The notes under the pieces were generated by a model. That model had not been told where the DNA came from. It ran no database searches and saw nothing but the letters and a program-made list of their open reading frames with translations. Below are positions 19,031 to 27,769 of a stretch of 64,000 bases of DNA, one piece after another. Position numbers and translations under genes: made by a program. Location of the stretch: assembly GCA_965223405.1 (NCBI GenBank), contig CBDCWO010000006.1, positions 6,944,001 to 7,008,000 of the forward strand. Direction: 5' to 3'. Each line of letters begins with the position of its first letter. Within the stretch, counting starts at the first letter, position 1. The stretch is from CBDCWO01 sp965223405 (GTDB taxonomy: Bacteria > Bacteroidota > Bacteroidia > Chitinophagales > Saprospiraceae).

Positions 19031-19456
19031 TTACAAATTAATATTGGGAGAAGCGTGATAAAAACTGTAGCGAATAAAGTCATAGGTCGTAATAATACCC
19101 ACCAACACATTGTTCTCAACAATTGGCAAAGAGTGAAACCGATTGGTCAAAAACAGTTGAGCTGCTTTTGATAAAGGTTCTTCAGGAGAAAGTGAAACCA
19201 CATCTGTGGTCATAATATCTTGAGCTTCAATTTTCTCGAATTCATCTTCTGTATAGTTTGCACGAATGGCTAGCAGACGTAACAAATCATCTTTACTGAT
19301 GATTCCTTTAAGGTTTTGATACTGGTCGGTTACCGGGATATGATGGAAATCGTATTGTGAGAAAACTGTATTTATATACTCAATAGTAGTTTCCGGAAAA
19401 ATTGTAACTGGAGATTCGGTCATTACATTTTTTACTTCGATCTGAAAGTTACTCAT
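19031..19456 (-). CDS. CBS-domain pair protein
   Basis: 141 residues from the ATG at 19456, which is preferred over an upstream TTG. It is a stand-alone tandem CBS (Bateman) module: VKNVMTESPVTIFPETTIEYI in the first repeat and AQDIMTTDVVSLSPEEPLSKAAQLFLTNRF in the second, each ending with an ITVTD- or GIIS/GIIT-type strand. Such modules bind adenosine nucleotides and tune partner proteins; the partner is not visible. A minus-strand -7 element (TACCTTTG, 19578-19571) lies about 115 bases upstream. It is divergent from a second CBS-domain gene. Confidence 0.88.
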   Translation of the reverse strand: MSNFQIEVKNVMTESPVTIFPETTIEYINTVFSQYDFHHIPVTDQYQNLKGIISKDDLLRLLAIRANYTEDEFEKIEAQDIMTTDVVSLSPEEPLSKAAQLFLTNRFHSLPIVENNVLVGIITTYDFIRYSFYHASPNINL

Positions 19457-19931
19457 ATCAACAAATACTTTTATGTGTGGCAAATAAATTTCTTATAGTT
19501 TGATTTAGTCATCAATACTAACTATACTGATCCCCGCTTATCGTCCTCCATATATCTCAGTGGAAAACACCAAAGGTAAATACAATTATTTGGTTACGAA
19601 GTCCAAAAATTAGTTGGACGACGACTCAAAAATCACTTCAATAAATGTAGTCTATGATTTTAATGACGTTAATGATGATGATCAATTATGTAAATGATCA
19701 TGGTTAGCACAGTAAGGAAGCAACTTTTGCTATATTGTCAGTGTTTGAATGATAATTCAAATCGTGGGCCGGAGAATCCCCAAGAATATATCCTGGGTAG
19801 GAGGAAGAATTAATCGTCGATTTCATATTAGCGTAGGCACATGAAGTTTTCTGAAGAATTGAAGAATTGTATCGAAATTGAAAATTAATTTTATATCTTC
19901 CGAAGTAGGAATCCAAACAAAACTTGGCTTT
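19457..19931. other. Divergent intergenic region between two CBS-domain genes
   Basis: 475 bases with two outward-facing gene starts. It carries a minus-strand TACCTTTG -7 element at 19571-19578 and an AT-rich segment with repeated ATGATGATGATCA near 19671. No hairpin with a T-tract and no supported reading frame were found. Confidence 0.4.
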
Positions 19932-20375
19932 ATGAACTATTCAGATCCCGTCAATAAATTTATGACATCAAAAGTAATCTGCGTAAACCCAGATGATCGA
20001 TTATTGGTTGCGGAAGCTCATTTCAGGGAAAAAAAGATTCATCATTTATTAGTAACAAAAAATGATAAATTGGTTGGAATATTAAGTTTCGGCGATTTGT
20101 TGTACCTGTTAAATCGGATGAATAATGATGGATTTGAGCAATACCGAAATCGAATCAGATTAAAAAATTACCGGGTATCTGAAATCATGACTCAATCCGT
20201 TGTTACTATTCAGATCAATGAACCTATTATTAATGCATTGGAGCTGCTATTACATAAAAAAATAAATTGCCTGCCGGTCTTGGACGGAACCGATATTACC
20301 GGAATATTGACCACTCGTGATATCCTTAAATATCTTGTAAAAGATGCAACTTCAAAGCCAAATAAGGTATCCTAA
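19932..20375 (+). CDS. CBS-domain pair protein
   Basis: 147 residues from the ATG at 19932 (an upstream TTG is less likely). Two CBS motifs: VNKFMTSKVICVNPDDRLLVAEAHF with the closing NDKLVGILSFGDLLYLL, and VSEIMTQSVVTIQINEPIINALELL with the closing GTDITGILTTRDILKYL. It is of the same architecture as the divergent minus-strand neighbour but only distantly similar to it, so the pair looks like an old duplication. It probably binds an adenosine ligand and regulates another protein. It is followed by the convergent DHFR-like gene, 77 bases beyond. Confidence 0.88.
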   Translation: MNYSDPVNKFMTSKVICVNPDDRLLVAEAHFREKKIHHLLVTKNDKLVGILSFGDLLYLLNRMNNDGFEQYRNRIRLKNYRVSEIMTQSVVTIQINEPIINALELLLHKKINCLPVLDGTDITGILTTRDILKYLVKDATSKPNKVS

Positions 20376-20452
20376 TATTTGATTGATTAGACTCATAGCT
20401 CAAAACCAAGTTCTTCCGGCACTACTTCAGAGTACTTAGCCGTACATAATTT

Positions 20453-20998
20453 CTATGGTTGTTGAATTTCATAACTCAATTCGACCATACCGTCTTTAAA
20501 GGTAGCTACCTCTTTCAGGTGCAATCTTATCTCCTGTCCCAGGTAGTCAAAGAAAAGGATTCCAGCACCTAAAATAATTGGCACGATCGTTATCACAATT
20601 TTGTCAACCAATTCCAACAGGAGTAGATCTTTGATAAGGGTTGGACCGCCAACGATCCAAATGTTTTGGTAAGCTGCTCTAAGTCTTCGATTTATCAGTT
20701 GCACCAAATCTCCAGAGACGAATTCAACATTAAACTTCTCAGCTGCAATTTTTCTGTTGGTTACCACGAACACCGGTTTATCGCCATATGGCCATCCCAA
20801 TTCGAGTGCATGGTCATAGGTCCGGGAACCCATTACATAACAGTCTATTTCATCTATAAACTCTGCAATATAATCTTCAGATAGAATAGCTCCTTGTTCG
20901 TAGTGATCATCCGAATTCATCCATGAAATGGTGCCATCTTTTTTGGCTATAAAACCATCAAGGCTTGAAACCATATGGATTGTCACTTTGCCAGTCAT
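20453..20998 (-). CDS. Dihydrofolate reductase-like / RibD C-terminal domain protein
   Basis: 181 residues. The DHFR/RibD-C fold is clear: VTIHMVSSLDGFIAKKDGTISWM at the N terminus, CYVMGSRTYDHAL, the nucleotide-binding NIWIVGGPTLIKDLL, and the VDKIVITIVPIILGAGILFF that ends this family. It resembles stand-alone YwjB/YyaP-type reductases rather than true folate DHFR. It should bind NADPH and reduce a small pterin- or pyrimidine-like substrate, which is not identified. The gene stands downstream of a strong terminator belonging to the preceding gene, so it has its own promoter. Confidence 0.88.
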   Translation of the reverse strand: MTGKVTIHMVSSLDGFIAKKDGTISWMNSDDHYEQGAILSEDYIAEFIDEIDCYVMGSRTYDHALELGWPYGDKPVFVVTNRKIAAEKFNVEFVSGDLVQLINRRLRAAYQNIWIVGGPTLIKDLLLLELVDKIVITIVPIILGAGILFFDYLGQEIRLHLKEVATFKDGMVELSYEIQQP

Positions 20999-21028
20999 AA
21001 CACATTTTGCATTACCGCATATAACAAA

Positions 21029-21074
21029 AAGTAGTGAGATACTCGAAATTAAACTTATTTGTATCTCACTACTT
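21029..21074 (-). terminator. Strong intrinsic terminator
   Basis: AAGTAGTGAGATAC at 21029-21042 and GTATCTCACTACTT at 21061-21074 form a 14-bp perfect stem with an 18-base loop. On the minus strand it ends with a T5 run, as expected of a terminator for the basic-tailed protein gene, whose stop is 45 bases upstream. The T-run on the plus side is absent. Confidence 0.75.
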
Positions 21075-21118
21075 ATGAAAGGTTCGAACCACCTATTTAC
21101 TCAGAAATCCTTTGACTC

Positions 21119-22312
21119 TTAATTTTTCTTTCTTTTAACTTTAGTAGTTGTTTTTCGTGCTTTTACCGAGGTCTTTCCGCGTTTGGCTCCCGCTTTTTGC
21201 GTAGACTTTGAAGCTTTCACACTTCCTTTATTTCCAGAGGCTCGTACCGATTTAGTGCTTTTTCCAGCAGCGGCTTTGGTTTTACCATTAGTACCGGCAG
21301 CCTTCTGAGTTGTTTTTGAACCTTTTATTGTTTTGTTACCATTTGATGCTTTAACTGTTTTGGTAGATTTTACTGCTGCTCCCCGATTATTTCCGGATCT
21401 GGCAGCTGCTTTCTTGGTTGTACTGCTCGCAGTAATACTTTTATTACCCTTGGTCGCCGTCACCGACTTGGTCGTTTTGGTTGAAACACTTTGGCGAGTA
21501 TTGACTGTACGGGTAGATATAGTATTATTCTTAACTACTTTGTTTTTCGTGCGGTAACTGGTAACATTAGCGGAGTAACGAGTCCTTACCACTACAGAGG
21601 TTGAACGTCTTGGTGCATAGACACGATGAGCCCTAACTACTCTATGCGTTGAAACTACATGAAAACCAACATGAAATCGTACCCGGTGTGGATGATATAC
21701 ATGCCAGGGATGAGGTCTCCAAGGACGCCACCAAGGAGGGTAATAGCCCCAGCGCCATGGTGAAGACCAGACTACATAACGAGGAGAGTAAATAAATCGA
21801 ATCGGAGACCAAAACCAAACATTTACTACCAGCCGTATAGTTGCAGCCTCTTCCGGGCCTCCTTTATTTCCACTTCCTTCTTCTTCATAGGGTTCTACAA
21901 TAACATTTTCTCCGTAGATATCCTCGTCACCAACTATTTGCAAAATAGCAGATTCCGCTCCATTTTTTTCAATTTCAATTACCGCAATATCTTGACTTTC
22001 TTTTTTACTGATCGCTACATTCAATGTAATTGCGTGGACATCGTTTTCCATGTGATCAATAACTCGGACATAATCCGTTTTACCGTCTTCATCCAGATCC
22101 AGATTATTCACGTAATTGTCCTTTTGGTTTAACTTCTTCTCAAAGTCTTCCAGGGATTTTGATTCTTTGAATACTTTTAATGCCCCCTCTAAGCTGAAAT
22201 GATCTCCGGGTAACCCGGTACCTTCCTCCGGTATATCCTGAGCGCCAATGTGAATTGAAAACATTAAACTCAAGATCCAAACTGCTGTCGTTGCCAATGT
22301 GTATTTTTTCAT
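21119..22312 (-). CDS. Secreted protein with Trp/Pro-rich middle and basic repetitive tail
   Basis: 397 residues. A signal peptide (LATTAVWILSLMFSIHIGAQ) is followed by a globular acidic part (residues 25-150: FSLEGALKVFKESKSLEDFEKKLN, YVNNLDLDEDGKTDYVRVID), then an aromatic/proline stretch (SPWRWGYYPPWWRPWRPHP) and a His/Arg-rich segment. The last 140 residues are a low-complexity Lys/Ser/Thr/Ala tail with repeated words such as KSTKTVKAS and KTTQKAA, with the feel of histone H1 tails. Similar proteins occur in many Bacteroidota and have no assigned role. It has its own terminator. Confidence 0.7.
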   Translation of the reverse strand: MKKYTLATTAVWILSLMFSIHIGAQDIPEEGTGLPGDHFSLEGALKVFKESKSLEDFEKKLNQKDNYVNNLDLDEDGKTDYVRVIDHMENDVHAITLNVAISKKESQDIAVIEIEKNGAESAILQIVGDEDIYGENVIVEPYEEEGSGNKGGPEEAATIRLVVNVWFWSPIRFIYSPRYVVWSSPWRWGYYPPWWRPWRPHPWHVYHPHRVRFHVGFHVVSTHRVVRAHRVYAPRRSTSVVVRTRYSANVTSYRTKNKVVKNNTISTRTVNTRQSVSTKTTKSVTATKGNKSITASSTTKKAAARSGNNRGAAVKSTKTVKASNGNKTIKGSKTTQKAAGTNGKTKAAAGKSTKSVRASGNKGSVKASKSTQKAGAKRGKTSVKARKTTTKVKRKKN

Positions 22313-22648
22313 GATTTTTTGTTTTTATTACCCTTTGGATACAATGATCCACAATAAGTTTAATTAGATAACCATTTTTTTTAAAAAAAATTGATTTTTG
22401 AAGCATAAACTTTGGAATCATTACCATTCCCGCTGTAGCAGATCTTATGCACTCTTGCCTAAACTGGATTCCAAGAAATGTCAGGATATCATCAATTTTC
22501 ACATGATCTTAATTCGGTTACCTGGTTAAAATTAACAGGATAATCGTTACCTAAATTCATCCAAAAGAATCGACACTGAGAGCATGGATCGGCCCTGACC
22601 AATAAATAGATTCTCCATTAACAAAACCTGGCATATGTTGTTTAGAGA
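22313..22648. other. Intergenic region upstream of the basic-tailed secreted protein
   Basis: 336 bases, AT-rich around 22375-22400 (T8 run then AAAAAAAATTGATTTTTG). I see no gene. The promoter of the downstream minus-strand gene is presumably here, but no clean TAnnTTTG element stands out. Confidence 0.4.
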
Positions 22649-24802
22649 CTATTTCACCTTAATTAGTCTCCGACTCTCATTCAACTCAGGACCAGAAATA
22701 ACCAAATTCAATACCCCCTCATGAATGAAGTCCGTTTCCAAGATGATTCTATCAGGATTAAACTGATCCAGTGGTTTGCGCAATATTCTACGTCCTGACA
22801 AATCATACAATTGTAAAAAATGAGTTTTGGTATCCAAATCCTTAGGTAATAAAATATGAAAGCGATTAGTTGAAGGATTGGGAAATATTTCAACCCGGTA
22901 TTTTTTTTCAGGTTGCTTGAGTAATCTTTTACGTTCGGGATTCTCGCTGGCTGCATCTGGACAGCTTTCGGCTGAAGTATAACCAAAACAGACCGCTTCA
23001 CATGAATTTTTAAATCTTCTGACTTGGCCATCCGGAAGTGTTACACATACCGGATTCCATACATCAGGACATCCACACAAGGTGTCGCATTGGTAGACCA
23101 CATAATAGCCTTCACAAAAGGCCTGACAAGCGCTCTGGTATTTTTTGACATCTCCATTATCCAAGAGGACGCAGACCGGATCATAAATTCCTTCACAAGC
23201 ACAATCCGGTTCACAAGACACAAAGGCATCATAGCCTGCACAATGTGCAAAACATTCATTCTGAAACTGTATTATATCCCCATTATCCAATAAGACGCAT
23301 ACCGGATCGAAGATTTCAGGACAAACACAGGAATCACACTTAAAGTAATTTTTGTACCCGGCACATTCTGCCAAACATGGATTTCCAAATTCAATCGTTT
23401 CTCCTGTAGCTGATATCACGCAGACCGGATCATATTCATAGGTACAAATACAGGTAGAATCGCAACTAGAGAAATCGGAATAGCCGGCACATTCCGCATA
23501 ACATGCGTTAGGAAATTGCAAAGTTTGTCCGGAAGGTAAGTCAATGCATACAGGATCATAAATTGCCGGGCAGATGCAAGAATCACATTTAAAGAAATCC
23601 ATATAACCAGCACATTCGGCCAGACATGGATTTCCAAATTGCAATAACTTCCCTGACTCGGTTATCACACAAACTGGATTATATTCTTTAGTACAAACAC
23701 ATGCCGTCGTATCACATTTAAAGAAATCCGTATAACCGGCACATTCGGCCTCACAAGAATTATCATAGCGAATTGTGTCGCCGGACTGCGATACGACGCA
23801 CACCGGATCAAAGTACAGCGGGCAAAAACAGGGGTCTTCGCATAAAGTGAAGTTGAAGTATCCGGCACATATGGCTTCACAAGGATTGGGGAATTCTAAC
23901 TTTTCGCCATCATCTTTAACCACGCAAACCGGTTCAAATATATCCGGACAATGGCAATTGACTATACAACTATCTGCCAGATCAAGGCCGGAACAAGTAG
24001 CTTCGCATCCATTCTTATAAATTAATGGAAAGTCAAAAGCCGATTGGATACACACTAATGCCGTTGTGTCAGGGCAATCGCATGTATCCTGACATGATAC
24101 ATAAACGAAATAACCTTCGCAAGCAGCAAAACAGGGATTGTCAAAAGTCTTTATGGTTCCATCTTCTGTTTCTACACATACCGGAAAGGCATATTCCGGG
24201 CAGTCACAAATTATCTCATCAACGATTATTAATTGGGAATAACTGTTGGAACAGGAATCAGATGTGCTGATGCTTAAAGTAACTTCATACTCACCCGGGC
24301 TGGCATATCGGTGCCTGGGATTTTGCTCAACACTTGTAGTACTGTCTCCAAAATCCCAGAACCAGGTTTCCACATTATCATGGGGAATGCTTAAAAACTG
24401 GACAGAATTACCAGCTAAAGGATGCCAAAGGAAATGAGCTTCACAGGAATCCTGGTTTCCAACGCATAATCTTATGTGCGAATCGATGTCCTCGCCATCA
24501 ACCGTATACCATTGCGTTATATTTTGTTTACGGCAGTAATCGTAAATCCGGATACCAACGTTGGTGCCTACGGTTAAATCCAACTTGATCGCAAATTTCC
24601 CAACAAAATCAGTTTTAATTTCAGCTAATAAGCTTGAATCCATGGCAATGATTTTCACTGGAGTTTCCGGTGAAGGTATGTCTAGTGGGGATAGCGTTAC
24701 TATACCTTCAATCTTAATCGGTGTTGAGTATAAAACACTTGAAAATAAGGCAATGAAAAAGAGGGTACTAATCCATTTACTTTTTTTCATGAGCATTTTC
24801 AT
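22649..24802 (-). CDS. T9SS-secreted protein with PKD domain and ten Kazal-like repeats
   Basis: 717 residues. A signal peptide is followed by a carboxypeptidase-regulatory-like N-terminal part, then a PKD domain at about residues 130-195 (VETWFWDFGDSTTSVEQNPRHRYASPGEYEVTLSIS). Next come ten tandem repeats of about 42 residues, roughly residues 200-625, each with six cysteines in the order C-x-C-P...PVC...F-x-N-x-C-x-A-x-C-x-G-Y...C. This is the spacing of Kazal-type protease-inhibitor domains. The end is a type IX secretion sorting domain (VEIFPNPSTNRF, LYDLSGRRIL). It is therefore predicted to be exported to the cell surface. Serine-protease inhibition is a plausible role from family knowledge but is not shown by the sequence. 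Confidence 0.85.
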   Translation of the reverse strand: MKMLMKKSKWISTLFFIALFSSVLYSTPIKIEGIVTLSPLDIPSPETPVKIIAMDSSLLAEIKTDFVGKFAIKLDLTVGTNVGIRIYDYCRKQNITQWYTVDGEDIDSHIRLCVGNQDSCEAHFLWHPLAGNSVQFLSIPHDNVETWFWDFGDSTTSVEQNPRHRYASPGEYEVTLSISTSDSCSNSYSQLIIVDEIICDCPEYAFPVCVETEDGTIKTFDNPCFAACEGYFVYVSCQDTCDCPDTTALVCIQSAFDFPLIYKNGCEATCSGLDLADSCIVNCHCPDIFEPVCVVKDDGEKLEFPNPCEAICAGYFNFTLCEDPCFCPLYFDPVCVVSQSGDTIRYDNSCEAECAGYTDFFKCDTTACVCTKEYNPVCVITESGKLLQFGNPCLAECAGYMDFFKCDSCICPAIYDPVCIDLPSGQTLQFPNACYAECAGYSDFSSCDSTCICTYEYDPVCVISATGETIEFGNPCLAECAGYKNYFKCDSCVCPEIFDPVCVLLDNGDIIQFQNECFAHCAGYDAFVSCEPDCACEGIYDPVCVLLDNGDVKKYQSACQAFCEGYYVVYQCDTLCGCPDVWNPVCVTLPDGQVRRFKNSCEAVCFGYTSAESCPDAASENPERKRLLKQPEKKYRVEIFPNPSTNRFHILLPKDLDTKTHFLQLYDLSGRRILRKPLDQFNPDRIILETDFIHEGVLNLVISGPELNESRRLIKVK

Positions 24803-24922
24803 AATTACTTGGATTTTATATACCTAGACTTATTAATCATTGCAGAAGGTTGGGTTTAATAATTAAAATTAGCCAATTAACTCCGGTTTAGTGTTAAAAT
24901 TTATATTTAGCGATATAAAACG

Positions 24923-24930
24923 TACATTTG
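24923..24930 (+). promoter_or_regulatory. -7 element (TACATTTG) of the PHP phosphoesterase gene
   Basis: TACATTTG is an exact match to TAnnTTTG, 36 bases before the ATG at 24967. No good -33 TTTG is present at the usual distance, so this is a partial promoter match. Confidence 0.45.
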
Positions 24931-24966
24931 ATTGCCTACTTAGTGAAGTTTTAAAATGTTTAATTG

Positions 24967-26085
24967 ATGAAATTCTACTTCCTTTTTTTGTTAGTAGTTA
25001 CTGGTTATACCGGCTTTGGCCAAGCAGAAACGCATGTCCATAATCGTAAGATCACTTTTCCCGACATTCCCGGTTATTTCACGCTAAAATGTGATTTTCA
25101 CATACATACGGTTTTTTCAGACGGCAATGTATGGCCTACGATCCGGGTAGAAGAAGCAATCAAAGATGGATTGGATGCCATTTCTTTGACAGAACATTTG
25201 GAATATCAACCACATAGTAAAGACATCCCACATCCTGATCGCAACCGTTCGTATGAAATTGCCAGTGAATTGGCCAAGGCATATGATCTGTTAGTCATAC
25301 ATGGGGTTGAAATTACCAGAAGTATGCCACCTGGTCATGCCAATGCCATATTTATCAATGATGCCAACAAACTTAACCTCGATGATCCGTTGGAAGCCTA
25401 TCAAGAAGCAAACCGACAAGGAGCATTTGTCTTTTGGAACCATCCAAACTGGATCGCACAGCGCAAGGATGGAATAGCTACATTAACGCCAATGCACGAA
25501 ACGTTAATTAAGGATAAACTTTTACATGGGATTGAAGTGGTAAATGACGTGACCTATTCTGATGAAGCTCTTGAAATTGCAATTAAACATAATCTTTCCG
25601 TTATTGGCACTTCTGATATCCATGGCCTGATTGATTGGCAATACCACGTTCATGAAGGAGGACATCGACCGATCACTTTAGTCATGTCAAAAGAACGCAC
25701 CCCGGAAAGCATTAAAGAGGCTTTGTTTGCCGGAAGGACAATTGCCTGGTTTAACAATTTATTGGTAGGTAAGTCCGAAGATGTTAGCCCCTTGATTGAA
25801 GCATCCCTTGAAATAGGAAAAGCAAAATATCAAGGTTCCTCTTCTGTTGCTAATGTGGAAATACACAATCACTCCGATGCTGAATTTATATTGCAAAATT
25901 ACAGTGATTATGGATTTCATTCGTCCGGGGATATTGTGACCATTCCGGCGCAAAGTACGTTCACCCTTCCCGTAAAAACACTAAAGCAACTCACTGAATT
26001 TTCGCTTCATTTTAAGGTATTGAATGCATTAGAAGGAAAAGATAAGCATCCTAAAGTAACCAAAAAGGTAACTACATCTTTTTAA
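24967..26085 (+). CDS. Secreted PHP-domain phosphoesterase (Sb-PDE-like)
   Basis: 372 residues from the ATG at 24967 (a TTG one codon earlier is less likely). A signal peptide (YFLFLLVVTGYTGFGQ) is followed by a PHP metal-binding fold: CDFHIHTVFSDG with the first His pair, LTEHLEYQP, HGVEITRSMPPGHAN, FWNHPNW and GTSDIHG. The arrangement matches the Sb-PDE family of Bacteroidota phosphodiesterases, which use metal ions to hydrolyse phosphodiesters. A C-terminal beta-sandwich (about residues 270-372) may bind substrate. It acts in the periplasm or outside. It is convergent with the nos cluster. Confidence 0.85.
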   Translation: MKFYFLFLLVVTGYTGFGQAETHVHNRKITFPDIPGYFTLKCDFHIHTVFSDGNVWPTIRVEEAIKDGLDAISLTEHLEYQPHSKDIPHPDRNRSYEIASELAKAYDLLVIHGVEITRSMPPGHANAIFINDANKLNLDDPLEAYQEANRQGAFVFWNHPNWIAQRKDGIATLTPMHETLIKDKLLHGIEVVNDVTYSDEALEIAIKHNLSVIGTSDIHGLIDWQYHVHEGGHRPITLVMSKERTPESIKEALFAGRTIAWFNNLLVGKSEDVSPLIEASLEIGKAKYQGSSSVANVEIHNHSDAEFILQNYSDYGFHSSGDIVTIPAQSTFTLPVKTLKQLTEFSLHFKVLNALEGKDKHPKVTKKVTTSF

Positions 26086-26203
26086 GCATATAAGAAGCTC
26101 CTATAACATTGAATACGGAGCTGGTCACGGATTTTTAACTGAAATCGTTATCGAGTTACGATTCATAGTCAACTTAAGCTTAATAGATCCAACTTCTTTG
26201 GAT

Positions 26204-26986
26204 TTAATAATCTTTAACTATGCTGATTCGTTTTATGAATATAAAAGGCACAATGATCCAAAGGAGTAAACTACCTATGGCGACCATAATACCAGAACCG
26301 GATCCTAGGAACTTCTCAAAAATAGCCCCTGTAAATCCCATTAATGCAGAAATATCCAATTTCAACAAAACTAATATCCTGGACAGATCGATAGGATTAA
26401 GGAAAGTGCCAATCAATGCCAGTTTCTCTATCGGATAATCATTGAAGTACGCCAACAATACCAAAAACAAACCATCGTAAATAATCGCAAAAAACAACCA
26501 GGTCAAAATCGCAAATCCAAACCCCTTTATTTTATTTTCAAAACGCAGGGCAATAATAAATGCGATGGCCGAGAATATAAATGAAAGGAATATGCCGACT
26601 CCCAACAAGGTTAAGTAATTAAATATTTCTACCGATCCCACGAGTCCATAAATTAAAAAAGGAATTCCCACTCCAATAATCAAGCATAAGGTTAGCGCAA
26701 GAGCCAACCCTAGGTAAAGTCCCAAAAAGATCTGGGCACGAGGAATTGGTTGGGCCAACAGCAATTCGATAAACTCCCTGGAGTTGTAATAGTACATAAT
26801 ACTGAACATCATGGCAATTAATGGTATAAGCACTAAAATGACATTCAACAAGCTAATAATCACCTTACTTATATCGTTGGATAACCAAAATAATGCTAAG
26901 GTGAATAAGAGATAAAAAGCCGTATAAAAAATAGTCCACCGGCTACGGGTTAAATCGAACAAGGCATATCTTAATATTTTTATCAT
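26204..26986 (-). CDS. nosY: NosY, ABC transporter permease for NosZ copper-centre maturation
   Basis: 260 residues with six predicted membrane helices and no catalytic motif. It has the NosY/ABC-2 look: MIKILRYALFDLTRSRWT at the start, IMYYYNSREFIELLLAQPIPRAQIFLG in the middle and IVPFIFIKRISIVKDY at the end. It lies 11 bases after nosF on the same strand, so the two are likely translated from one message. With NosF and NosD it is needed to assemble the CuZ centre of nitrous oxide reductase. It is the last gene of the nos cluster. Confidence 0.92.
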   Translation of the reverse strand: MIKILRYALFDLTRSRWTIFYTAFYLLFTLALFWLSNDISKVIISLLNVILVLIPLIAMMFSIMYYYNSREFIELLLAQPIPRAQIFLGLYLGLALALTLCLIIGVGIPFLIYGLVGSVEIFNYLTLLGVGIFLSFIFSAIAFIIALRFENKIKGFGFAILTWLFFAIIYDGLFLVLLAYFNDYPIEKLALIGTFLNPIDLSRILVLLKLDISALMGFTGAIFEKFLGSGSGIMVAIGSLLLWIIVPFIFIKRISIVKDY

Positions 26987-26997
26987 AGAATAATTAA

Positions 26998-27756
26998 TTA
27001 ACTCTGAAAAATCAGTGGTGATTGGATATTAATTTTGTTGGCACTCTGATTGTTTTTATTCCTGGTCAGAATCTGGGCAATTGCATTTTCCAGTTGGCTT
27101 TCCCGATACGTCTCTTTGAGGGTTTTAAGTGTTCCATTAAAGTGAATGTTTCCCTCCAATAAAAACACAATTTGATCCGCCATTTCTTCAACAAAACTCA
27201 TGATGTGCGTAGTGATCATAATTCTCTTCCCCTGGGTCTTCAACTCTTGAATCAATTCTTTCAGCTTAATTAAGGCTACCGGATCCAAACCTGCCGTGGG
27301 TTCATCCATAAACAATACCGGTGTATCATACATTAGTGCCAATACCAGGTTAACCTTTTGTCTGGTTCCTCCCGACAGGTGACTTAACCTCTTGAAGAGA
27401 AAAGGGGTTAGCTCAAAATATTCAATCAATTGCTTATCCCTGGTAGATTGTGTTCTAAGTTTTTTAACCATTTCCAGTACTTCTGCCACGGTCAAATTTT
27501 CCGGAAAACGGGCAATTTGAGGTAGATAGGCTATGTGCTCGCGATATTTCCATTTGCCCCGCACATCTTCACCATTGAATGTAATCGTACCCTTTTGTGG
27601 AATGACCATTCCCAGAATACACTTTATGAGTGTAGTTTTCCCACTTCCGTTGGGACCTAAAATTGCAGTAACCCCAGGTTGATCAAGGTTAATATTGATG
27701 TGATTTAATACCACATTTTTTGTAAAGGTTTTAGTCAAATTTTGAATTTGAATCAT
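26998..27756 (-). CDS. nosF: NosF, ABC transporter ATP-binding protein of the nos cluster
   Basis: 252 residues. Walker A GPNGSGKT at residues 34-41, Q-loop segment at IAYLPQIARFP, signature LSGGTRQKVNL, Walker B PVLFMDEPTAGLDP and H-loop MITTHIMSF are all present. It energises NosY and, with NosD, supports CuZ-site assembly on NosZ. Position between nosD and nosY, with gaps of 13 and 11 bases, makes the assignment firm. The C-terminal 40 residues (TLKETYRESQLENAIAQIL) are longer than the core domain and vary between NosF proteins. Confidence 0.95.
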   Translation of the reverse strand: MIQIQNLTKTFTKNVVLNHININLDQPGVTAILGPNGSGKTTLIKCILGMVIPQKGTITFNGEDVRGKWKYREHIAYLPQIARFPENLTVAEVLEMVKKLRTQSTRDKQLIEYFELTPFLFKRLSHLSGGTRQKVNLVLALMYDTPVLFMDEPTAGLDPVALIKLKELIQELKTQGKRIMITTHIMSFVEEMADQIVFLLEGNIHFNGTLKTLKETYRESQLENAIAQILTRNKNNQSANKINIQSPLIFQS

Positions 27757-27769
27757 AAAAATTCAATTT

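Noticed and set aside
19704..19916. 70-codon minus-strand frame in the divergent CBS region
   Set aside because: No recognisable domain, and it occupies the promoter region of both genes.
22649..24802. Ten cysteine repeats as an ordinary EGF or zinc-binding array
   Set aside because: The C-x-C-P ... P-V-C ... N-x-C-x-A-x-C order fits Kazal spacing better than EGF or zinc-ribbon patterns.
26096..26122. AGCTCC / GGAGCT hairpin between the PHP gene and nosY
   Set aside because: Only 6 bp and no T-run on either strand; not supported as a terminator.
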